A stretch of DNA of 64,000 nucleotides from Corallococcus macrosporus (GCF_017302985.1 NZ_JAFIMU010000013.1:310001-374000); one strand, 5' to 3'. Positions 53,674 through 62,850 are shown, counted from the stretch's first letter. Notes: generated from the sequence alone by a model not told the origin. Program-made: numbers and translations.

Positions 53674-54549
53674 TCAGCTCCAGCCATCCACCAGCGGACG
53701 GCCTTCCAGCTCGTTGCGAAGCAGCTCCAGGTAGCGCCACCGCCGCGCCCGCGGCAGGGCCAGGATGTCCGCCTCCGACCAGTGGTAGTGGAAGGCCAGC
53801 ACGTGCACCTCCGTCTCCAGCCGCGCCGCCCCACCCCGCAGCTCGCGCGCCAGCAACGCGAACGGATCCAGCTCCAGCTCCAGCCACGCGGCGCACTTCG
53901 GACAGCGCGCCAGGAGCCCCAGGTCCGGCGCGGACGTGCCTTCCGCCAGCGCCAGCGCCACCGAGTGCCGCGAGCGCGGGGGCAGCGACAGCCACGCGGC
54001 AGGGGTCAGCGCCTGCCTCTCCAGCACCACCAGCCGGGACCACAAGAGCGCGGACCGCTCCGCGCGCGGGCCCTGGGTCTCCGAGAGCAACGCGTCGTCC
54101 TCGCCCGTCGGCTCGCGCACCTCCGCCCGGCCCTCCGGCAGCGCGACGCTCAGCACCTCCGGCGCTTCCACGGCCCGCTCCGGAGAGAGCGCGGACAGCC
54201 GCACGTCCACGTCCGCCATCGCCTCGCAGCCGGGCGCGGGGCAGCGCGCCACCAGCGTCACGCGGTCCCCGTACATCCGGGCCCGCAGGTGCAGTGCCAG
54301 GTGGTGCCGGTCCCCTCGCGTGAGGCAGGCCGCCAGCTCCGCGTCCACGCGCGGATAGTCCCCCAGCCGTCCCAGGCACGCCGCGAGCAGCGCGCTCACC
54401 GCGCGCGGGCCGGGGCGCTCGCCGGCCTGGGCCAGCGCCCACTCCTCGCGGCCGGTGAGCGGGCGCAGCTCGCCCTGACGGTGACAGCGGCCGTCCTCGT
54501 CGAAGAGGCCGTGCGGCAGCAGCACCGGACTGGGAGGCTCGAGGAGCAC
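53674..54549 (-). CDS. Zinc-binding, tail-assembly-chaperone-like protein
   Basis: A 291-residue protein with two Cys pairs (RCPAPGCEA near residue 105 and RCPKCAAWLELE near 215) that fit a zinc site. The N-terminus is helical (GREEWALAQAGERPGPRAVS). The C-terminus has EVHVLAFHYHWSEADILALP followed by RARRWRYLELL, which resembles a motif of small tail-assembly chaperones such as DUF6760. The start is a GTG at 54549. It likely acts in baseplate or tube assembly rather than in the mature particle; that is an inference. Confidence 0.75.
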   Translation of the reverse strand: MLLEPPSPVLLPHGLFDEDGRCHRQGELRPLTGREEWALAQAGERPGPRAVSALLAACLGRLGDYPRVDAELAACLTRGDRHHLALHLRARMYGDRVTLVARCPAPGCEAMADVDVRLSALSPERAVEAPEVLSVALPEGRAEVREPTGEDDALLSETQGPRAERSALLWSRLVVLERQALTPAAWLSLPPRSRHSVALALAEGTSAPDLGLLARCPKCAAWLELELDPFALLARELRGGAARLETEVHVLAFHYHWSEADILALPRARRWRYLELLRNELEGRPLVDGWS

Positions 54550-54550
54550 G

Positions 54551-55042
54551 TCAGGTCACCGCCTCCAGCGTGAAGCCCTCGTGTTGAATCTCCACGGTCT
54601 CGATGAGGATCTCGTTCGCCTCCGCGGCCAGCTCCGACATCGCGGTGAACTTCGAGACCCACGCGTTGCGCAGCACGAACTTCTTCACCGCGCGGTTGAA
54701 ATCCAGGTCGTAGACGAGGATCTCCACCGTGCGCCGGTAGTCCGGCTCCGCGGCGCGGAAGCCCGGCGTGGCCTCATGGCGGATGAGCTGGAGGGCCCAG
54801 TCGCGGAACGTCGTGTCCTGCGTGAGGCCCGCCTCCAGCGTGAAGGGCTCGTAGTGCACGCGGCCCGGGGACAGCTCGTCCACGGTGGAGGTGCTGTTGC
54901 CGGAGCGGAACTTCACGACCTCCACGGTGCCGGTGAGGCCGGAAATCTTCCGGCACGCGGCCACCTCGATGTTGTTGAACAGCACGCGGAAGTTGAAGTT
55001 GCGGTACGGGTCGCGCTTCGTGGATTCGACGAATCGGGGCAT
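54551..55042 (-). CDS. Tube protein, gp19 family (first)
   Basis: A 163-residue inner-tube subunit of the T4-gp19 / Hcp-like family. Typical features are the N-terminal DPYRNFNFRVLFNNIEVAAC, KISGLTGTVEVVKFRSGNST, FTLEAGLTQDTTFRDWALQL, and the C-terminal VLRNAWVSKFTAMSELAAEA with VEIQHEGFTLEAV. These stack as hexameric rings. The ATG at 55042 follows GAGGAG. A related but longer subunit is encoded directly upstream, so this system has two tube genes, as Afp1 and Afp5 do. Confidence 0.93.
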   Translation of the reverse strand: MPRFVESTKRDPYRNFNFRVLFNNIEVAACRKISGLTGTVEVVKFRSGNSTSTVDELSPGRVHYEPFTLEAGLTQDTTFRDWALQLIRHEATPGFRAAEPDYRRTVEILVYDLDFNRAVKKFVLRNAWVSKFTAMSELAAEANEILIETVEIQHEGFTLEAVT

Positions 55043-55066
55043 GGCGTGGCTCCTCGAATGGGGACG

Positions 55067-55630
55067 TCAGGGCGTCGCAAGGGTCGTCGCCGGCTTGGAC
55101 AGGACGGGCCGGGGCACCGGCTCCCAGCCTTCGTGGGTGAGCTCCAGCGACAGGAGCGCCACCTCCCCCGCCATGGCGTCCAGCTTGGGCAGGGCGTGGA
55201 ACTTGCTCACCCACGCGTTGTGCACGTGGAAGCTGCGGATGCGCGCCTCCATGCCTCCGGGCGTGGGCACCTCCGTGGGGTGCGCGTACGCGTCCCACAG
55301 GTCGATGAAGAGGTCGCGCTTCACCGGCTCGCCGGGCGACTTGCCGGTGCGCGCGAACTCCAGCACCGCGCGCGCCCAGCGCTCCAGCGTGTCGTCCAGC
55401 GCCAGCCCCTGCTCCAGCACGAGCGGATCCCAGTTCACCTTGTGGGGCTGGGCGTAGCGGTGCAGGTTGTTGCCGCCCTCCCAGATTTCGAAGGCGCCCA
55501 CGTTCACGGACAGGCCGGACACGGAGCGCACCCCCGCCACGTACTCCCCGGCCGCGGACGTGCTCATCCGGAGCCGGAAGCGGAAGGTCCGCAGCGGGTT
55601 GCGGGCGTTGGCGGGGACGGGCGTGGGCAT
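55067..55630 (-). CDS. Tube protein, gp19 family (second)
   Basis: A 187-residue tube subunit related to the 163-residue one. Shared features are the N-terminal FRFRLRMSTSAAGEYVAGVR, a VSGLSVNVGAFEIWEGGNNL loop, WDPLVLEQGLALDDTLERWA, and VHNAWVSKFHALPKLDAMAG with LELTHEGWEPVPRP. It is longer in the middle loop. The ATG at 55630 overlaps the sheath stop (TGATG). Two tube paralogues usually mean that one starts the tube at the baseplate and the other builds the shaft. Confidence 0.9.
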   Translation of the reverse strand: MPTPVPANARNPLRTFRFRLRMSTSAAGEYVAGVRSVSGLSVNVGAFEIWEGGNNLHRYAQPHKVNWDPLVLEQGLALDDTLERWARAVLEFARTGKSPGEPVKRDLFIDLWDAYAHPTEVPTPGGMEARIRSFHVHNAWVSKFHALPKLDAMAGEVALLSLELTHEGWEPVPRPVLSKPATTLATP

Positions 55631-57951
55631 CAGGCCGCCAGCAGGCTCTTCTGGCTGATTTCGATGACCACGAACTCCGCGGGCTTCAGCGGCGCGAAGG
55701 CCACCTGCGCGGTGACGATGCCCGCGTCCACGTTCTCCTGCGGGTTGGTGCTCCGGTCGCAGACGACGCTGAAGGCCTCCTCGGGCGTGCTGCCCTGGAA
55801 GGCGCCCTGGCGGAACAGCCCCAGCATGAAGGACTCGATGGAGACGCGGATGCGGCCCCACAGCTCCTCGTCATTCGGCTCGAACACCGCCCACTTCAGG
55901 CCGCGCCGCAGGGACTCCTTGAGGAAGAGCGCCGTGCGGCGCACCGGGATGTAGCGCCACTCCGGATCCGGGGACAGCGTGCGCGTGCCCCACGACACCA
56001 GCCCCACGCCGGGGAACTGGCGCAGGCAGTTGAGGCTCACCGGGTTGAGCAGGTCCTGCTCCGCGTCGATGACGGAGTACTGGAGCCCCAGCGCCTCGGA
56101 GATGGACGCCTCGATGCCGGCGGGCGCCTTCCACACGCCGCGCGTGGTGTCCGTGCGGGCGAAGAGGCCCGCCACGTGGCCCGACGGCGGCACCAGCCGC
56201 GTGGGGTTGCGCCCCACGCCCACGGGGTCCGCCACGCGGATCCACGGGTAGAACATGGCGGAGTTCTTCGAGCGCGCGGGCAGTCCCTCCACGAACTGCT
56301 TCGCGTCGTCCGGCGCGACGACGAAGTCCTTGTCCACGCCGCCGGGGCCGTCCGCGAGGAAGAAGCAGTCGCCCCGGTTGTCGCAGTACGCGATGCCGGT
56401 GGAGATGAACGCGACCTCGTTCTTGCCCGGCAGCGCGACGATGTTGACCTCCTCCGTGTCCAGCGCGTGCAGGCCGGTGCGCAGCTTCGCGTCGCCCGCG
56501 AAGTCGGAGGTGTCCAGCAGGCCCGTGCCGTCGTCGCCGCCCAAGAGCCGCACGTTCGACACCGACGCCGGACGCACGGTGGGGTTCGCGGGCGAGTCGT
56601 TCGAGTAGCCCCGCGCGCGCGGCGCGAAGCCCAGCTGCCGGAGCATGGTGGGCACCGTGGGCTGGAGCGTCTCGCTGATGGACAACTGCAAGCCGTCGAA
56701 GGTCTCCGCCGTCAGGCCCGCGGTGCCGGCGGCGGGCGTGCCGGTGAGGGTCGTGGCGGACAGCGACAATGTGGAGGTGCCCGCCGCCGTGGGCAGGCCG
56801 GTGATGACGGTGTTGCCCTGCCCGTCCGTCACCACCGACGCGACCTTGCCGGCCAGCGCCACCGCCAGCGAGTGGTTCAGCTCCGCGGGCGTCACCGCGT
56901 TGGCGTCCCCCGCGAGGATGGGAATGGGCACCACCGTGGTGGCGCCGGGCGGTCCCACGGTGATCTTCGCGTTCTCCGGGTCCAGGTCGTACGTCGCGCC
57001 CGAGGGCTTGGGGATGGTGAGCGTGGGCCCGGTGGCCACCTTCAGCGAAATCTCCGGCGAGTCCGTGCCGCCGATGACGAGGGTGTTGGTGAGCCCCGCG
57101 GCGGTGACGGCCTGGGTGAGGAAGGTCTTGAGCTGGGAGGCGTCCAGTTGCGTGCGGCCGTTGGCGAACGCGGCGGCCGGCACCGCGGTCGTCACCAGGG
57201 CCTGGGTGATGGGCACGTCCAGCGTCGTGCGGGGCAGGTCCGGCTGCGCCTCGTCCCAGGTGGAGATCTGCAGCTTGCCGCCGTCATAGAGGCTGTACTT
57301 GGTGCCCGACAGCACGGCGGCCTTGAGCTTGGGCGGCACGCCCGGCACGAGCACCGCGCCGGACGGCTGCGAGGCCAGCTTCAGCTGGAACTCGTCGCGC
57401 ACGCGGATGTAGCGGGAGATGTCGTTGATGCGGTCGGCGACGTAGTCCTCGCTGGACGGATCCATGCGCACGTCCTCGAACGCCTCCAGGCGGCGCGTGG
57501 CCCCGGCCTCCGTCCAGATGACCTCCACGCGGAACGCCTCGCTGGGGAAGTTGATGGAGTCGCTCACGTGGACGCGGAGGGAGTCGGACCACTCGCCCGC
57601 GCCCCGCGCGAGGAACGTGAGGGCGTTGAGGCCTCCGCCCGCGCGGGAGACGAGGGGCGCGGACGCGCCAGCCACCGCGTCCGAGGGCAGCACACGCACG
57701 ACGTAGGCGCGCCGTCCGCCCGAGTCGAAGAAGGCCTCCACCGCCTGCGCGACGAGGCCCGCCTCTCCGGGCTCGTGGCCTCCGAAGGCGCGCTCGTACT
57801 CGGCGAAGCCGGTGACGAACTGGGCCAGGCCCGGGATGCCGCGCGCCGTGCGGCCGACGAACGCCGCCGTGGACGTGCCCACCCCTTCGATGGGGCGCGC
57901 ACCGGCACTGATCTCTTCGACATAGACGCCCGGATGCAATCGCTCAGCCAC
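55630..57951 (-). CDS. Contractile sheath protein
   Basis: A sheath subunit of about 773 residues that contracts to drive the tube. The N-terminal part shows HPGVYVEEISAGARPIEGVG and GFAEYERAFGGHEPGEAGLV, family landmarks. The C-terminal quarter (WRYIPVRRTALFLKESLRRG, CDRSTNPQENVDAGIVTAQV, FVVIEISQKSL) is highly typical. A large insert at about 130-430 makes it longer than Afp sheaths, likely an outward-facing domain. An ATG at 57957 abuts the Shine-Dalgarno sequence AGGAGG with no gap. The GTG at 57951 has a 6-base gap and is the better start. Only one sheath gene is seen, while Afp has three. Confidence 0.95.
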   Translation of the reverse strand: MAERLHPGVYVEEISAGARPIEGVGTSTAAFVGRTARGIPGLAQFVTGFAEYERAFGGHEPGEAGLVAQAVEAFFDSGGRRAYVVRVLPSDAVAGASAPLVSRAGGGLNALTFLARGAGEWSDSLRVHVSDSINFPSEAFRVEVIWTEAGATRRLEAFEDVRMDPSSEDYVADRINDISRYIRVRDEFQLKLASQPSGAVLVPGVPPKLKAAVLSGTKYSLYDGGKLQISTWDEAQPDLPRTTLDVPITQALVTTAVPAAAFANGRTQLDASQLKTFLTQAVTAAGLTNTLVIGGTDSPEISLKVATGPTLTIPKPSGATYDLDPENAKITVGPPGATTVVPIPILAGDANAVTPAELNHSLAVALAGKVASVVTDGQGNTVITGLPTAAGTSTLSLSATTLTGTPAAGTAGLTAETFDGLQLSISETLQPTVPTMLRQLGFAPRARGYSNDSPANPTVRPASVSNVRLLGGDDGTGLLDTSDFAGDAKLRTGLHALDTEEVNIVALPGKNEVAFISTGIAYCDNRGDCFFLADGPGGVDKDFVVAPDDAKQFVEGLPARSKNSAMFYPWIRVADPVGVGRNPTRLVPPSGHVAGLFARTDTTRGVWKAPAGIEASISEALGLQYSVIDAEQDLLNPVSLNCLRQFPGVGLVSWGTRTLSPDPEWRYIPVRRTALFLKESLRRGLKWAVFEPNDEELWGRIRVSIESFMLGLFRQGAFQGSTPEEAFSVVCDRSTNPQENVDAGIVTAQVAFAPLKPAEFVVIEISQKSLLAA

Positions 57952-57957
57952 GTTCAT

Positions 57958-57963
57958 CCTCCT
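57958..57963 (-). promoter_or_regulatory. Shine-Dalgarno site deciding the sheath start
   Basis: AGGAGG on the minus strand. It directly touches the ATG at 57957 but lies six bases from the GTG at 57951, which favours the GTG as start. Confidence 0.6.
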
Positions 57964-57967
57964 GGTT

Positions 57968-59926
57968 TCAGATGGTCCCGCGCCTGGCGGTATCCGCTTC
58001 GGTGACAGTCATTCCCGGGTGACCGCTGGCGCCGCGCGAGGCACCGCGCGCGATGAGGTCCACCTGGGGCTTCTCGACGAGTCGGGCGCTGGTGCGCGGG
58101 TTCGGCTCGTCCATCAGCGCGGAGACGCGGTAGTCCACGCTGCAGCGGTACAGGTGGTTCAAGAGGTCGTCACGGCGGCGCAGCTGGGTCTGGAAGAAGA
58201 AGCACTCCTCCTGGAACACCAGCGTGCGGCCCCGCGCCCAGGCGCCCTCCACGGGCTTGCTGAGCGTCACCGCGTCTCCGTCCAGCCCCAGCACCAGCGC
58301 CTGGAAGCGCCGCTTGCCCACGCGGTAGCCATCCTCGCTGGCGCCCAGCACCACCACGTCGCCCACCTTGAGGCGAGGCGCCGCGGTGACGCTGCGGCGC
58401 AGCGCCGGATCCAACGGCCCCACCGGCTCCGCCACCAGGTGCAGGTGGTCCACCGTGAAGTCCAGCGGCGTGCCCGTCTGCGCCCCCAGCGTGAGCACCA
58501 TGTCGCTCGCGGCGACGGTGACGCCGGGCGCGGCGACAGGCTGCGCGGGCGTGGCCTCCGCGTCCAGGAGCGGCTGCGGCGTCCCGTCCGCCGACAGCCA
58601 CACCACGCCCTCCCCCGCCTCCAGCCGCGCGTGCAGCACCACGCCGGCCTCCAGCCGCTCCGCCGGAAGGCGCCAGCGCGTCTCCGCGACCTGCGTGCCG
58701 CTGCCCTGGGACAGCGTCGCGGTGGCCACCACCTCGCCCATGAGCCGGGTGCCCACCTGTTCGTAGCGGACGACGAGCCGCAGCACCGGCTGCCCCTGCG
58801 ACAGCAGCACGGCCACCGGCAGCGTCTGCGCGGCCACCGCGCCGGAGGCGACCCGCAGCCCCAGCGACAGCGCCAGTCCGTCCGGGGCCGGGTTGTCGGC
58901 GTGGAAGGGATCCGGCACGGCGGGCAGGGGGTAGACGAGGACGGAGGCGGTGCCGGTGCCGGACAGGCGCAGGCCCTCGGAGGCCGGCAGGAAGGACGCG
59001 CCCGGCGTCAGGTCCACGCGTCCGCCGCGAGCGCGCTCCAGGCCCTGGTCGCTGGACTCCAGGTGCGCCAGGGACAGCAGCGTGGTGGGCTCGCCGCGCG
59101 CCAGGAGGCGGAGCGTCGTGGCGCCGTCGGCGACGTCCTCGGCCAAGAGCGACGGGCGGAGCACCATCTGCCCGCGCGTGGGGATGGAGAGCGCCACCGT
59201 GTCCATGATGGACGCCAGGTCCACCTGCGAGCCCGCCCACAGGTCCACTTGCACGTCGATGGCCATGGCCTTGGGCGCGCGCAGCTTGCTCAGGAACGCC
59301 CTGCCCTCCTGGGCCCGCTCCGGAGGCTCCAGGCCCAGCGGGCCCGCGATGCTGCCGGTGACGGGCAGCACCTCCACGCTGGAGCGGAACTCCATGGAAG
59401 CAATGCCCGTGTCGGAGCTGAGCGCGAGCCGGCGGCCCTCCACGTCCCAGCGCGCGGTGACGTCGGCGAGCGCGTCCAGCAGCAAGGGGTCCGTGAGCGG
59501 CGCGCCCGTGGGCTCCTGGTAGAGGCCGCCGGTGAGCGCCTCCGCCAGCTTCGCGTTGAGGGCGGCGGTGAGCGTGGGGCCGGTGGCGGCGGAGGCGAAC
59601 GAACCGCCCGGCAGGCCCGTGAGCGTGACGATGGCGCGGCCATCCAGGCGCAGCTTGAGCGCGCCTCCCGGAGGCACGCTGTCCGCGGCGGCGCGAGGCG
59701 TGCCGATGAGGTGGCCCGGCACGCGGACGGTGGCGACGCCGGTGCGGCCGTTCTCGCGCTCGGGTTCAGGGAAGAGGCCCAGCGGACCGACGACGGAGAA
59801 GAACGGCACGCGCGAGGGCCGGTATCCCTCGTCCACGTAGCCATGCGCGGCGAAGACACGCACGTCGCCGCTGCGCAAGGCCAACCGGCCCTGCCACAGC
59901 AGGCCGCTGAGGATCTCGCGTATCAC
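57968..59926 (-). CDS. Large hypothetical protein, first gene of the structural operon
   Basis: A 652-residue protein with no recognised family. The GTG at 59926 follows GGAGGG. The sequence is beta-rich throughout (LALRSGDVRVFAAHGYVDEG, ALKLRLDGRAIVTLTGLPGG), with repeated LSL and VTV strands and a more charged C-terminus holding CSVDYRVSALMDEPNPRTSA. A short AALNAKLAEAL helix resembles parts of sheath-inserted domains. It precedes the sheath gene by 10 bases. Candidate roles are a sheath-associated or cap protein. No signal peptide or membrane span is seen. Confidence 0.7.
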   Translation of the reverse strand: MIREILSGLLWQGRLALRSGDVRVFAAHGYVDEGYRPSRVPFFSVVGPLGLFPEPERENGRTGVATVRVPGHLIGTPRAAADSVPPGGALKLRLDGRAIVTLTGLPGGSFASAATGPTLTAALNAKLAEALTGGLYQEPTGAPLTDPLLLDALADVTARWDVEGRRLALSSDTGIASMEFRSSVEVLPVTGSIAGPLGLEPPERAQEGRAFLSKLRAPKAMAIDVQVDLWAGSQVDLASIMDTVALSIPTRGQMVLRPSLLAEDVADGATTLRLLARGEPTTLLSLAHLESSDQGLERARGGRVDLTPGASFLPASEGLRLSGTGTASVLVYPLPAVPDPFHADNPAPDGLALSLGLRVASGAVAAQTLPVAVLLSQGQPVLRLVVRYEQVGTRLMGEVVATATLSQGSGTQVAETRWRLPAERLEAGVVLHARLEAGEGVVWLSADGTPQPLLDAEATPAQPVAAPGVTVAASDMVLTLGAQTGTPLDFTVDHLHLVAEPVGPLDPALRRSVTAAPRLKVGDVVVLGASEDGYRVGKRRFQALVLGLDGDAVTLSKPVEGAWARGRTLVFQEECFFFQTQLRRRDDLLNHLYRCSVDYRVSALMDEPNPRTSARLVEKPQVDLIARGASRGASGHPGMTVTEADTARRGTI

Positions 59927-60369
59927 GCGATGGCACCCTCCAGGGCAACGCCATGTCTGGTTTCAAGCTGCTGCGTCACGGCACCCCCCGGTACCCCGCA
60001 GAACCGCCTGTTCCACCGCATGCGACACGCGACGAGTGGCAGACAATGAACCACGAGCTTGGCGGACGTCAACACCTCGGGCGAGTCAGCCTTTGACTTG
60101 CAGTGCGTCAAATCTGAATGTGATCCTGCCCTGTGGGGTGGGTGGGATGAAGTGGTTGCCTATGGAGGGTGAGCAGCCTGGGATGCCTCCTCGGGGTCTG
60201 TCCATGAGGGCGCGGCCAATCAGCGGCTGCGCCTCCAGGCGGGCGCGGATTGCCCGCGAGTGCCGGGGATGCACACCCTCCAGGTCAGGCCACTCCCATG
60301 GTGGGAGGCGGCGTTACGGGGCCCTGCCTCCAAGCTCGCCGGGAAGGGCCGGGTTCAGAGGAGGCGCGC
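59927..60369. other. Divergent intergenic region, structural operon / histidine kinase
   Basis: These 443 bases separate the start of the structural eCIS operon (minus) from the histidine kinase (plus). It should hold the operon promoter. I see one clear dyad at 60092-60112, and no sigma-54 motif or strong terminator hairpin. No coding frame with convincing features is present. Confidence 0.6.
60092..60112. promoter_or_regulatory. Operator-like inverted repeat in the eCIS promoter region
   Basis: TTTGAC (60092-60097) and GTCAAA (60107-60112) are a perfect 6-bp inverted repeat spaced by nine bases. Each arm contains a -35-like TTGAC, one per strand, so the dyad could combine promoter elements and an operator. 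A matching -10 is not obvious on either strand. Confidence 0.35.
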
Positions 60370-62688
60370 GTGGAGAGTCACAGCGCAAGCTTCGACCCGG
60401 AGTCCACCGAGTCCATCACCGACGCGCACTCCCGGCTGCTGCTCGAGACGCTGGTGGCGAGCACGCCGGTGGGGCTCGCGGTCGTGGACATGGACCAGCG
60501 CTTCGTCGAGGTGAACGACGCGCTCGCCGCCATGAACGGCATCCCGCGCGCGGCCCACCTGGGGCGCAAGGTGCAGGAGATCGTCCCGGAGCTGTGGCCC
60601 ACGCTGCGTCCCCAGTACCAGCGCGTCCTGGAGGGCGGGACCTTGCAGACGGTGGAGGTCAGCGGCGCCACCTCCAAGGAGGTGGGCGTGGAGCGCCACT
60701 TCCTCGTCAGCTACTACCCGGTGCGCACGGGGGCGGGCGTGCTGCTGGGCATCGGCGTCATCGTCGCGGAGGTCACCGAGCAGCGCAGGGCCCACGACGC
60801 GCTCCGGGTCAGTGAGCAACGCTACCGCTCGCTGGTGGAGGCCATGGCGCAGCCGGTGTGGACCACCAACGCCCGGGGCGAGGTGGTGGAGCCCGCGCCG
60901 CGCTGGCTGGCGTTCACGGGCCAGACGCACGAGGAGCACCTGGGGCTGGGCTGGCTCTCCGCCATCCACCCGGAGGACCGCAAGCGCGTGGTGCGCGGCT
61001 GGGTGGAGTCCCTGCGCACGAAGGCCTCCTACCGGGGCGAGTTCCGCCTGCGCTTCCACGCCGGGGGCTACCGGGACGTGGTGGGCCGGGCCGTGCCCGT
61101 GTTCGGCGACAAGGGCGCCATCCGTGAGTGGGTGTCCACGGCGGAGGACATCACCGACCGCAAGAAGGCGGAGGCCCGGGCGGAGAACGAGCGCGCGAGG
61201 CTGAGCGCCGTGCTGACGAGCGCCCCGGCGTCCATCGCGCTGCTCACCGGCAAGGAGCAGGTCTTCACGCTGGTGAACCCGCTCTACAAGCGGCTGTCGC
61301 AGGGGGCGGAGCTGCTGGGCACCTCCGCCAGGGACATGGACCATCCCCAGGATATGCACTACGCCCAGATGCTGGAGAAGGCCTACACCAGCGGTGAGCC
61401 GGTGATGGAGAAGGAGATCGCCGTCACCACCGACTTCCAGGGCGAGGGGGTGGAGGCCACGCGCCGCTTCGACCTCGTCTGCCAGCCGCTGCGGGACCTG
61501 TCGGGCCAGGTGGACTCCGTGCTGTCGTTCGCCATCGACGTGACGGAGCGGGTGGAGGCCCGGAAGAAGCTGGAGGAGTGGGCGGCGTCTCTGAGGAACC
61601 AGCAGCAGTGGCTGGAGTCGGTGCTGGACCGGACGCCCGTGGCGCTCATCCTGGTGGCGCCGCGGACGGGCCGCATCGTCTTCGCGAACCAGGCGGCCCG
61701 GCAGATGGCCGGCGGCGAGTTCCCCGGGGGCCTGCGGGCGGAGACCTACTCAGGGGTGCATCGCTTCACGGACGAAAAGGGCCGCGAGCTGAGCATGGAT
61801 GAGATTCCGGGCGTCCGGGCGGCGAAGGGCTCGCCCGTCCACGGGGAGCCGGTCATCTGGCACACGCCCAGCGGGCACTACTCCCTGCTGGTGGAGGCAG
61901 CCCCCCTGCCCGCCCAGCACGGGCATCCGGAAGCGGTCCTCCTGGCCCTCCAGGACGTCTCCGAGCTGCGCAAGACGCAGGCGCAGCTCCAGCACGCGGT
62001 GTCCCTGAGGGACGAGTTCCTGACGGTGGCGTCGCACGAACTGAAGACGCCGCTGACGCCGTTGCAGCTCAAGCTCCAGTCCCTGGTGCGGGACGCGCAG
62101 TCCGCCCAGACGCTGGAGGCGCTGCGCGAGCGCGTGACGAGGACCGCGGAGGGCGTCTCCGGGCAGATCCGGAAGATGACGACGCTCATCAACGACCTGC
62201 TGGAGGTGACGCAGCTCACGGGCCCCTCCGCGCCGCTGCGGCTGGAGCACGTGGACCTGGCGGACGTGGTGCGCGAGGTGGTGGAGCGCTTCGAGTCACA
62301 AGCCACGAAGGCAGGCTGCCAGCTCATCGTCGATGCGGCCCCGGGAGCGATGGGCCAGTGGGACCACCACCGGCTGGACCAGGTGGTGAGCAGCCTGCTG
62401 TCCAACGCGCTGAAGTACGGCGCCGGGCGCCCGGTGACGCTCCGGGTGGAGAAGGGCCTGGGTCAGGCCAGGCTGAGCGTGAGGGACGAAGGCATCGGCA
62501 TCGCGCAGGGAAGCCTCCAGGCCATCTTCGAGAAGTTCACCCGCGCCGTGTCGACAAGACATTACGGAGGTCTGGGATTGGGCCTCTTCATCACCCGGCA
62601 GATTGTCGAAGCCCACCACGGCACCCTGCGCGCGGAAAGCCAACCCGGACAGGGTGCGACCTTCATCGTGGAATTGCCGATGAACTGA
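60370..62688 (+). CDS. Multi-PAS sensor histidine kinase
   Basis: A 772-residue cytoplasmic-type sensor kinase with about four PAS domains. The first begins near residue 21 (LETLVASTPVGLAVVDMDQR), the second near 155 (RYRSLVEAMAQPVWTTNARG), the third near 275 (LTSAPASIALLTGKEQVFTL) and the fourth near 415 (LESVLDRTPVALILVAPRTG). The kinase core has the H-box SHELKTPLTPL, N-box LLSNALKYG, G1 DEGIGI and G2 GGLGLGLF. No transmembrane helix is seen, so the signal is likely internal or redox/ligand-based. The GTG at 60370, behind GAGGAGG, is the start. It lies divergent from the eCIS operon, and no response regulator gene is next to it. Control of the eCIS is a guess from position. Confidence 0.93.
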   Translation: MESHSASFDPESTESITDAHSRLLLETLVASTPVGLAVVDMDQRFVEVNDALAAMNGIPRAAHLGRKVQEIVPELWPTLRPQYQRVLEGGTLQTVEVSGATSKEVGVERHFLVSYYPVRTGAGVLLGIGVIVAEVTEQRRAHDALRVSEQRYRSLVEAMAQPVWTTNARGEVVEPAPRWLAFTGQTHEEHLGLGWLSAIHPEDRKRVVRGWVESLRTKASYRGEFRLRFHAGGYRDVVGRAVPVFGDKGAIREWVSTAEDITDRKKAEARAENERARLSAVLTSAPASIALLTGKEQVFTLVNPLYKRLSQGAELLGTSARDMDHPQDMHYAQMLEKAYTSGEPVMEKEIAVTTDFQGEGVEATRRFDLVCQPLRDLSGQVDSVLSFAIDVTERVEARKKLEEWAASLRNQQQWLESVLDRTPVALILVAPRTGRIVFANQAARQMAGGEFPGGLRAETYSGVHRFTDEKGRELSMDEIPGVRAAKGSPVHGEPVIWHTPSGHYSLLVEAAPLPAQHGHPEAVLLALQDVSELRKTQAQLQHAVSLRDEFLTVASHELKTPLTPLQLKLQSLVRDAQSAQTLEALRERVTRTAEGVSGQIRKMTTLINDLLEVTQLTGPSAPLRLEHVDLADVVREVVERFESQATKAGCQLIVDAAPGAMGQWDHHRLDQVVSSLLSNALKYGAGRPVTLRVEKGLGQARLSVRDEGIGIAQGSLQAIFEKFTRAVSTRHYGGLGLGLFITRQIVEAHHGTLRAESQPGQGATFIVELPMN

Positions 62689-62773
62689 AACAGCCCAACC
62701 AACCAGGTCGCCAACCCCATGCATCAGGGTGGCGCCGACCCATTCCCTGCTCATTTACATCGCCGGGCACGGC

Positions 62774-62802
62774 TATGTTTCGCATCGCTGTCTGGGTATG
62801 AT
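62774..62802 (+). promoter_or_regulatory. Weak promoter candidate before the outer-membrane gene
   Basis: TATGAT at 62797-62802 is one base off the -10 consensus. At a 17-base spacing upstream lies TATGTT, a poor match to -35. It sits 48 bases before the start codon. Confidence 0.2.
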
Positions 62803-62850
62803 GACAGTCCGGGGGAGCGCGTCCCGCCAGAAGCGGTTCAGAGCGCCATC

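Noticed and set aside
53435-54442. A 335-codon minus frame upstream of the 72-residue protein
   Set aside because: Its first 260 codons overlap the zinc-binding gene in another frame and show Gly/Ala/Arg bias. Only the last 72 codons look coding.
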